This document shows positions 58,072 to 64,000 of a DNA stretch of 64,000 nucleotides, piece after piece. Position 1 is the first letter of the stretch; each line of letters opens with the position of its first letter. The notes beneath the pieces are model-generated. The model ran no database searches, was not told where the DNA came from, and was given only the letters and a program-made list of their open reading frames with translations. Made by a program: the position numbers and the translations under genes. This DNA comes from JAHECQ01 sp047638695 (GTDB taxonomy: Bacteria; Actinomycetota; Acidimicrobiia; Acidimicrobiales; SZUA-35): NCBI GenBank assembly GCA_047638695.1, contig JBLINY010000012.1, forward strand, positions 1-64,000, read 5' to 3'.

Positions 58072-61047
58072 CTACCGAGTCTTCGCCCGGGTCATTTGTT
58101 GGAAGAGGTCGCTCGCCTCGAAATCCGACCTCGGCATCGGGCGGCCGTAGTAGTAGCCCTGAGCCCGAGTGCAGCCCATCCCGAGCAAGCTTTTGCCCTG
58201 CTCAATGGTTTCGACGCCTTCGGCAACAAGGTCGAGTCCCAGTGCGTTGGCCAGGCTGATAATTGACTTCACGATGGCGATGTCGTTGCTGTCGGTTGGG
58301 AGACCATCGACGAAGCTCCGGTCGATCTTCAGAATGTCCACCGGGAAAAGTTTCAGATAGGACAGCGACGAGTAGCCGGTTCCAAAGTCGTCCACTGCCA
58401 GTGTCGGCCCAAGGTCGCGCAGTTCTTGGAGAACCTTCAGTGACGCTTCGGCATCAGCCATCAGCACGCTCTCGGTGATCTCGAGGCACAGGCCCGCTGG
58501 GTCCGCCCCGGTTGCTTCGAGCGCAGCGACGACGCGGTCGACGATGTCTCGCTCGGTTAGTTGGTGGGCCGACAGGTTCACCCGCACGGTCAACCCGGCC
58601 GTGGCCGGGTTGCTTTGCCACTCATGCAGAACGGTGCACGCTTCGTGCATGACGAAGTCGCCGATCTCGGAGATTACGCCACAGTCTTCGGCGATCGAGA
58701 TGAACTCGCCAGCCGCCAGCAATCCTCGGTCTGGGTGGAACCAACGCACCAAGGCTTCTCCGCCCAGCAACGCGCCGGTCGCGAGGTCTACTTCGGCCTG
58801 GAAGAAGGGTTCGAGCTGGTTGTTCAGCAACGCTCGTCGAAGCTCGGCTTCGGTTCGGATGCGTTCGCCGGGAAGGTACTCAACGTCCGGCGAGAAGACT
58901 GCGGCCCGATTGCGGCCAGCCTCCTTGGCCTGGTACATCGCCGCGTCGGCACGCGAGATCGCCAGTTCGACATCGTCACTGTCGAGAAAGGCGATACCCA
59001 TGCTCACCGAGACGTAGAGCTCGTGTTCGTCGATGGTGAACGGAGGCACGAGGCTCGCCCGGATGCGTTCGCTGACGCCCAGAGCCTGTTCTACGTCGAT
59101 TGGTCCATCGACCACGATGACGAACTCATCCCCGCCAAAGCGAGCGACCATGTTGCCCGATCGGACCGATTGGACGAGTCGCTCGGCGACCTGCTTGATC
59201 AGCTTGTCGCCGACGCCATGCCCGAGCGAATCGTTCACGACCTTGAATCGATCAACATCGAGGAATATCACTGCCGGCCGCTCAGCGTCCTGCCAGCTGA
59301 GCATCTGCTCGAGGTGGTCGTTGAGCGCTGTGCGGTTGGCTAGACCGGTGAGCGGGTCGTGGTGGGCCTGGTGCAGCAACTGAGCTTGTGTGGCCCGTCT
59401 CGCGCTGTCATCGACGGCCACCATGATGACGCCATCGTTTTCGTTGGCATCGTTCGTTTGTGGCACGGCTGCGACTCGCAGCCAATGGGCGCCTTCATGT
59501 CCGCGCGGCGCCCAGTCGAAGTGGCGCGGTCGGCCCGAGGCCATTACTCGGCGGACCTCCATTGCCAGCTGGTTGGCTGCCTCCGGGGGCAGGTTGTCAA
59601 CGTTCGTTCCGACCAGCTCATGGCGCGTCCATCCGACCTTGGTCACCGAGGGAGAGGCGTAGGTGATGTTCAGAGCCTCGTCGATCATCATGGTGATCGC
59701 CGGCGAGTTCTCGACCAGGTCGCGGAAACGTTGCTGTGAGGCCTCTAAGGCCTTTTCGCGGTGGTCGGCCGAAGTCAGGTCCTCGACGTGAGAGAGAATG
59801 AGCAGCTCATCTTTCGAGAGGCCGCCGACTCGCTTGGCATTCACTCGTCCAAGGGCTGTCGAACCGTCCTTGCGAGTGAACTCCATGCGATCCACGGTGA
59901 AGGTGCCGAGTTCGTCGACGGTGCGCGGGATGTTGTCTGCCACCGAGGCATCGCTGTTGGACACAACGCCTGTCGAGGCGACCCCGATCATCTCGGCTGG
60001 AGAGTCGTATCCGAGGAAGTCGGCGTACGCCTGGTTGGCGGCGAGCAAGGTTGAGTCGTTGGACCGAACGCTGATGCCGACCGGTGCATCATCGAACGCC
60101 ACATCCAGGTAGATCTGAGCTTCGATGCGGGCGTAGAGGCCGGCCAGAAGTGAGCTGATGGCGCCAAGCGTTTGCGCTTCTCGGTCAGACCAGGTGCGGT
60201 CGGACGAGGCTGAGAGCGCGAGAACGTCGGGGGATTGCCCCGTTCGGGCGACCGGGACGAGAGCAAGCGAGCCCATGTCGGGGTCATGCATCACGGTCCA
60301 GCGGTCGATGGTCGCTCCGATGTCGACCAGGCGTTGCATGGTCTGCGCTTCGTCTTCGAGCGGGAGGTCGCTCCACAATTCGTGTCGTCGAAGCGTCGCT
60401 GCTGCGTGCGGTTTTTCTGTCAGGCTCACCAACCGACACCCGAACTGTTCGCCGATCGACTGCAGGGCGGCCCTGGTTGCCTCCGCCACCGATGCGGGTG
60501 TCACATCGATGAACCGGGCCGAGGTGCTGGCGACCAGATCGTCCAGCAGTCGTTGCTTGTCGAGGTCGAAACGGTCGGTGACATCCTCGAGGTAGCCGAG
60601 AAGGAAAATGACCTCCCCGTCTGCCGAGCGGAGCGGATGGAACGTGGCGTCAGCGAACACGCTGGTGCCGTCGGGACGCTCATAGCGAATGTTTTTCTGC
60701 GGGGCCATCGGCTGGCGGGGGTCGATGAGACCGGTCTCAACCGTTTCCAGCCTGGTCTTTTCGACGGTTTGCAGTACGTCGCTGATATTGCTGCCCCTTA
60801 GCTGCGAGAGCCGTCGACCGGTGAAGGATTCGTACGCCTCGTTGGCCCAGACCAGCCGCAACTCGCTGTCCCGGAGGGCGATTGGAAGCGGCGCACCCAC
60901 GAGGGCCGATGTGGCCCAGTGGAGTGCCTCGGGGCGCGCAAGCATCTCGCCCAACATGGGATCGAGATCGGGTTGCGAAACAACCGCCGAATGAGTGCTC
61001 CTCGCCACATCTTCATTCTCGGCCGGATGGTTCTGGGAATAAGGCAC
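58072..61047 (-). CDS. PAS-GAF-GGDEF-EAL cyclic-di-GMP signalling protein
   Basis: A 991-aa soluble protein. Three PAS-like sensors lie at about 45-150, 330-440 and 460-560, with a GAF-like segment (about 170-310, with ARFIDVTPASVAEATRAAL) between the first two. A GGDEF domain (about 570-735) has an intact FGGDEFVIV. An EAL domain (about 745-985) has GGEALVRWFHP, LEITES, DDFGTGYSSLSYLK and AEGVET. Both catalytic signatures are intact, so it may make and break c-di-GMP. No transmembrane helix is visible, so input is probably cytoplasmic (redox, light or ligand). It is divergent from an SDR gene. Confidence 0.93.
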   Translation of the reverse strand: MPYSQNHPAENEDVARSTHSAVVSQPDLDPMLGEMLARPEALHWATSALVGAPLPIALRDSELRLVWANEAYESFTGRRLSQLRGSNISDVLQTVEKTRLETVETGLIDPRQPMAPQKNIRYERPDGTSVFADATFHPLRSADGEVIFLLGYLEDVTDRFDLDKQRLLDDLVASTSARFIDVTPASVAEATRAALQSIGEQFGCRLVSLTEKPHAAATLRRHELWSDLPLEDEAQTMQRLVDIGATIDRWTVMHDPDMGSLALVPVARTGQSPDVLALSASSDRTWSDREAQTLGAISSLLAGLYARIEAQIYLDVAFDDAPVGISVRSNDSTLLAANQAYADFLGYDSPAEMIGVASTGVVSNSDASVADNIPRTVDELGTFTVDRMEFTRKDGSTALGRVNAKRVGGLSKDELLILSHVEDLTSADHREKALEASQQRFRDLVENSPAITMMIDEALNITYASPSVTKVGWTRHELVGTNVDNLPPEAANQLAMEVRRVMASGRPRHFDWAPRGHEGAHWLRVAAVPQTNDANENDGVIMVAVDDSARRATQAQLLHQAHHDPLTGLANRTALNDHLEQMLSWQDAERPAVIFLDVDRFKVVNDSLGHGVGDKLIKQVAERLVQSVRSGNMVARFGGDEFVIVVDGPIDVEQALGVSERIRASLVPPFTIDEHELYVSVSMGIAFLDSDDVELAISRADAAMYQAKEAGRNRAAVFSPDVEYLPGERIRTEAELRRALLNNQLEPFFQAEVDLATGALLGGEALVRWFHPDRGLLAAGEFISIAEDCGVISEIGDFVMHEACTVLHEWQSNPATAGLTVRVNLSAHQLTERDIVDRVVAALEATGADPAGLCLEITESVLMADAEASLKVLQELRDLGPTLAVDDFGTGYSSLSYLKLFPVDILKIDRSFVDGLPTDSNDIAIVKSIISLANALGLDLVAEGVETIEQGKSLLGMGCTRAQGYYYGRPMPRSDFEASDLFQQMTRAKTR

Positions 61048-61139
61048 TAGTCCCTGAGTCGCCGCCGTGGGGTTCCAACGGCCGGCTTGTTTGGCCGTCG
61101 TGACCTGGGCGTTCGCCGTCCGGGTAACGTTTGCGATTC

Positions 61140-61970
61140 ATGACGCATCTCCTTGACTTCTCGGGCCTTACCGTCGTCGTTACTGGGGCCGCTTCGGGGA
61201 TGGGTCGTGAAACGGTTCGGCTTCTTCTCGATGCCGGGGCATCGATCCATACGGTCGATATCGATCCGGTTGAGGCCACGGTGGCGGGGACACATGCGTG
61301 CGATCTCGCTGAGCCTTCCTCGGTCGATCAGCTTGTCGAGGCACTGCCAAGCAAGATTGATGTGCTCATGAATTGCGCCGGGGTTCCCAACGGGGGTCGG
61401 TTCACTCCCGAGATGGTGATGCGAGTGAACTGGCTTGGGCTCCGCCGGCTCACCGAGAGCGTGCTGCCCCGTATGGGTCCACGGGGCGCGGTGGTACATA
61501 TTGCGTCGACCGCTGGTCGAGCATGGCCAGAACGCCTTGCCGCCCATCAACAGCTGATGGCTGCGGAGAGTTTCGACGCCGGACTGGCCTGGGTTCTCAA
61601 CCACCCAGACATGGTCGGCGACGGCTATGCCTTTTCGAAGGAAGCCGTGCAGTTCTACACACTGTGGCGCTCTGTCCAGTTGTTGCCAACCGGCATCAGG
61701 ATGAACAGCGTGTGTCCCGGCATCACCGATACCGGCATCATCAGCGACTTCCGCAAAGGCATGGGTGACGACGTAATCGACTCTGCCGAGGCAATCGCCG
61801 GAAGAATGGCGCAGCCCAGTGAAATGGCGCCGGCGATGCTGTTCCTGGCCGACTACGAATCGTCGAGCTACATCAATGGGATCAACCTCAACGTCGATCG
61901 CGGAACAGGCGCAGCGCGTCTCTCGGAGCAGATCGATCCTGCGGCTATTTGGGGATCGCAGCCGCAGTAG
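61140..61970 (+). CDS. Short-chain dehydrogenase/reductase (3-alpha-HSD-like)
   Basis: 276 aa: TGAASGMGRE cofactor motif, NCAGVPNGG in place of NNAG, IASTAGRAWP with catalytic Ser, then YAFSKEAV with YxxxK after an unusually long insert of about 40 residues. The insert (LAAHQQLMAAESFDAGLAWV) resembles those in 3-alpha-hydroxysteroid/carveol dehydrogenases of actinobacteria. ATG 61140 is preferred over TTG 61131. The 3' end overlaps the convergent amidase by 26 bp. Confidence 0.88.
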   Translation: MTHLLDFSGLTVVVTGAASGMGRETVRLLLDAGASIHTVDIDPVEATVAGTHACDLAEPSSVDQLVEALPSKIDVLMNCAGVPNGGRFTPEMVMRVNWLGLRRLTESVLPRMGPRGAVVHIASTAGRAWPERLAAHQQLMAAESFDAGLAWVLNHPDMVGDGYAFSKEAVQFYTLWRSVQLLPTGIRMNSVCPGITDTGIISDFRKGMGDDVIDSAEAIAGRMAQPSEMAPAMLFLADYESSSYINGINLNVDRGTGAARLSEQIDPAAIWGSQPQ

Positions 61971-63453
61971 CGGCGGCACGGCCCGCATCTCGTACATTGC
62001 CATCAGTCGTGGCCAGCGCTGCGAAATCGGGAATCGGCCTGGCCATCGCGGCATCGGCGGTGAAGACCGTCTCGAGCGCAGCAGCGATGCTGAGCGTGCG
62101 ATGGTCGCCGTACATCGGGCCGACCACCTGGAGGCCAAACGGAAGACCAAAGGAGTCGAGGCCGCACGGGAGGGCAGTCACTGGGTGACCAATCACGGTG
62201 ATCGACGCGGTCAGGGCTAGCCATGCCATGTAATTGTCGATGGGAGCGCCGTCTACTTCGCGCGGATACAGGTCGTTCCACAGGAACGGAGACACACTGA
62301 CACCGGGACACAGGATGACATCGAACTGCTCATAGAGGGTCTGGAACGCTTGGAAGAGATCGATCTGTAACCGTCGGGCTTTGCCGATGTCTTCGACCGG
62401 AGTTTGGAGCGCTGTGTTGTACGAGGCCCGAATGTTGGGGTTGAAACCCTCGTCCCAGTGCTCGACATCGCGGTGGTATTGGGCGACGAAGACATCGCTG
62501 CGGATTCGCCAGTCGACCTCAGCGGCGGCCGTGAGATCGACGGGTGCCGGTTCAAGCCGACCCACCAGGGGAGCGATGCGCTCGAGTCGGTCGCGGAAGG
62601 TGTGCCGTATCGATTCCGACACCAGGACGCCACCGAGGTCTTCGGTGAATCCGACGCGAAGCTCCTTGAGGTCGACATCTTCGAGCTGGGCCAGAGCGGG
62701 TGCATCGAGCGGAAAGGCCATTGGATCGCGGAACCCCGAGGGGTCTGGTTGGCGGCCAGCGACGACCGAAAGCAACAGTGCGGTGTCGGCGACCGTACGA
62801 CCCATAGGCCCCTGCACCGAATAGAAGGTTTGGGTGATGCTGCGAGCTTCGTGTGGCACTACGCCGGGGCTTGATCGGTGGCCGACGACCCCGCAATAGC
62901 AGGCCGGAATCCGCAGGCTGCCGCCGTGGTCGCTTCCCGTTGCTAGCGGCGCCATCTCGGTGGCGAGCGCCACGGCGGATCCACCCGATGAGCCACCACA
63001 CGTTCGGTCGACGTCGAAAGGGTTGCCGGTTGCGCCGAACAGCCGGTTGAGTGTGTTGGCGCCGATCGAGTACTCGGGGATGTTCGTCTTGCCGATAACG
63101 ATGCCGCCGGCGGCACGAACCTTGGCCACGATGCCTGCATCTTCGGCAGGGACGTTGTCGGCCATGGCCACGCTGCCAAATGTTGTGGTGATGCCCTCCG
63201 TGGGCTGCAGGTCTTTGATTGCCACGGGCAAACCGTGCAGCGGACCGAGCTCGTCCCCTCGGGAAACGGCAGTCTCGGCGTCGGCTGCTTCGGCTCGGGC
63301 TCGCTCATCGGCCCGGGTGACCATGGCGTTTACGGCCGGGTCGATGCGATCGGTTTGAGCCAGACAGGACTCGAGGAGCTCGACAGGTGAGAGCTGCCCG
63401 GCTCCGATAAGCGAACGGGCCTCGACGGCAGATAGCTGATGTGGCTCTGGCAT
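61945..63453 (-). CDS. Amidase-signature family protein
   Basis: A 502-aa amidase-signature enzyme: HGLPVAIKDLQP (catalytic Lys), the cis-Ser loop GGSSGGSAVALATEM and GSDHGGSLRIP (nucleophile Ser). It hydrolyses an amide or ester. It lies 12 bp after shikimate kinase on the same strand and overlaps the convergent SDR by 26 bp. The substrate is unknown. Confidence 0.88.
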   Translation of the reverse strand: MPEPHQLSAVEARSLIGAGQLSPVELLESCLAQTDRIDPAVNAMVTRADERARAEAADAETAVSRGDELGPLHGLPVAIKDLQPTEGITTTFGSVAMADNVPAEDAGIVAKVRAAGGIVIGKTNIPEYSIGANTLNRLFGATGNPFDVDRTCGGSSGGSAVALATEMAPLATGSDHGGSLRIPACYCGVVGHRSSPGVVPHEARSITQTFYSVQGPMGRTVADTALLLSVVAGRQPDPSGFRDPMAFPLDAPALAQLEDVDLKELRVGFTEDLGGVLVSESIRHTFRDRLERIAPLVGRLEPAPVDLTAAAEVDWRIRSDVFVAQYHRDVEHWDEGFNPNIRASYNTALQTPVEDIGKARRLQIDLFQAFQTLYEQFDVILCPGVSVSPFLWNDLYPREVDGAPIDNYMAWLALTASITVIGHPVTALPCGLDSFGLPFGLQVVGPMYGDHRTLSIAAALETVFTADAAMARPIPDFAALATTDGNVRDAGRAAATAAAIPK

Positions 63454-63464
63454 GGCGCCCGACC

Positions 63465-63986
63465 CTACTTCTCCTGTTGCGGCTGAAGGAGGCCGACGAT
63501 CTCGGCTGCGATGTGGTGTGGCGGGCGGCCATCAGTTTCGACTCGACGGAACCGGGCATATCCCGCTGCCCGTTCAGCCAGAAGGTTCCGGACCCGGGCT
63601 TGTGGATCGTCGCCGGCCAGAAGCGGTCGGGTTGGGCCATCGTGATCGGCAAGGACTCGTCGAAGGATCTCGTCGAGAGAGGCGTGAAGACAGAACACGT
63701 CCCCGGTTGTTTCGAGCGCGCGAGCGTTGCCGTCGTCGAGCATCAGCCGCCCGCCGGTAGAGATGACGAGGTCGCTCTGCCCGGCCAGCTCGGCCGCCAC
63801 GTCAGACTCATAGCGGCGGAATCCCGCCTCGCCCTGGCGCTCGAAGATCTCAGGGATGGGCCCGTGGCGTTCGATGATGATCTGGTCGGTGTCTATGAAG
63901 CGGTGGCCCAGCAACCCTGCCACGGCGCGGCCGACGGTGGTCTTGCCGGTTCCCATGAAACCGGTGAGGATCACGTTGCGGCCCAT
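63465..63986 (-). CDS. aroK: Shikimate kinase
   Basis: About 173 aa: P-loop GFMGTGKTTVGRAVA, substrate Asp in FIDTDQII, GEAGFRRYES, STGGRLML and the lid RPLLAGDDP. It phosphorylates shikimate at the 3-hydroxyl in aromatic amino-acid synthesis. The start is ATG 63986, with ATG 63995 an alternative, and the window ends 5 bp beyond, so its ribosome site cannot be judged. It is followed 12 bp later by the amidase. No other aro gene is visible within the window. Confidence 0.87.
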   Translation of the reverse strand: MGRNVILTGFMGTGKTTVGRAVAGLLGHRFIDTDQIIIERHGPIPEIFERQGEAGFRRYESDVAAELAGQSDLVISTGGRLMLDDGNARALETTGDVFCLHASLDEILRRVLADHDGPTRPLLAGDDPQARVRNLLAERAAGYARFRRVETDGRPPHHIAAEIVGLLQPQQEK

Positions 63987-64000
63987 CAGCACCATTCTAT

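Noticed and set aside
61078..61098. Inverted repeat ACGGCC-N9-GGCCGT between the GGDEF-EAL and SDR genes
   Set aside because: The half-sites are short and GC-rich, and no regulator is encoded nearby, so an operator call is not justified.

Overview
The window is GC-rich, almost fully coding DNA with many GTG starts and frequent 4-bp stop/start overlaps (ATGA, GTGA, TTGA). The gene content points to a high-GC Gram-positive: two LLM-type (F420-type) oxidoreductases, an NDMA-type alcohol dehydrogenase, several acyl-CoA dehydrogenases, DrrAB-like ABC export, WYL and TetR regulators, and a putative type VII-secreted protein. My best guess is an actinobacterium, possibly class Acidimicrobiia. That is inference, because no rRNA or other phylogenetic marker is present.

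Layout. 1-4.2 kb: an aromatic meta-cleavage run (MhpB-like extradiol dioxygenase, MhpC-like hydrolase, two further alpha/beta-hydrolases and an M20-like protein). The M20-like protein and the last hydrolase have lost their canonical catalytic residues. 4.2-9.5 kb: patatin, MFS, epoxide hydrolase, a WYL remnant, a SnoaL-like protein, and a TetR gene facing an SRPBCC gene across two matching palindromic operators. 9.5-12 kb: a decaying block (broken SDR, twice-frameshifted alkylsulfatase). 12-18 kb: hydrolase, two MFS transporters, acyl-CoA dehydrogenase, SDR, rhodanese. 18.2-20.5 kb: a two-gene operon encoding a small helical partner and a 679-aa protein with a type VII-like N-terminal module, 13 RTX repeats and a C-terminal HExxH (M91/NleD-like) protease. 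Its 5' third has very different codon use. 20.6-33.7 kb: two TauD-type dioxygenases, three acyl-CoA dehydrogenases, thioesterase, enoyl-CoA hydratase, nitronate monooxygenase, Bcr-like MFS, DrrAB-like ABC exporter, hydrolase and FAD monooxygenase.

33.8-39.7 kb: a serine hydrolase, an AbiEi/DUF559 gene bracketed by related palindromic repeats, a P450, and an SRPBCC-RidA-split ThDP decarboxylase operon. 39.8-46.3 kb: nitroreductase, a broken quinone-reductase-like gene, a secreted protein/ECF sigma/membrane protein module, a GatA/AtzE amidase with an AtzG-like small partner, a methyltransferase frameshifted at an 8-bp repeat, and an internally deleted nitroreductase. 46.4-64 kb: D-aminoacylase-type amidohydrolase, NDMA-type alcohol dehydrogenase, two LLM oxidoreductases, a nitroreductase-SRPBCC fusion, an M20 amidohydrolase, ribH, Nudix, metallophosphoesterase, sorbitol-dehydrogenase-like MDR, a PAS-GGDEF-EAL protein, SDR, amidase and shikimate kinase.

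Overall this is mainly a catabolic and redox accessory region (aromatics, acyl-CoAs, amides, nitro compounds) with visible gene decay. Several repeats recur: three unrelated 13-bp tandem arrays each lie across or at a stop codon, two copies of one 41-bp palindrome sit between convergent genes, and two copies of another compound palindrome flank the AbiEi gene. No tRNA, rRNA, CRISPR array, transposase or integrase was recognised.
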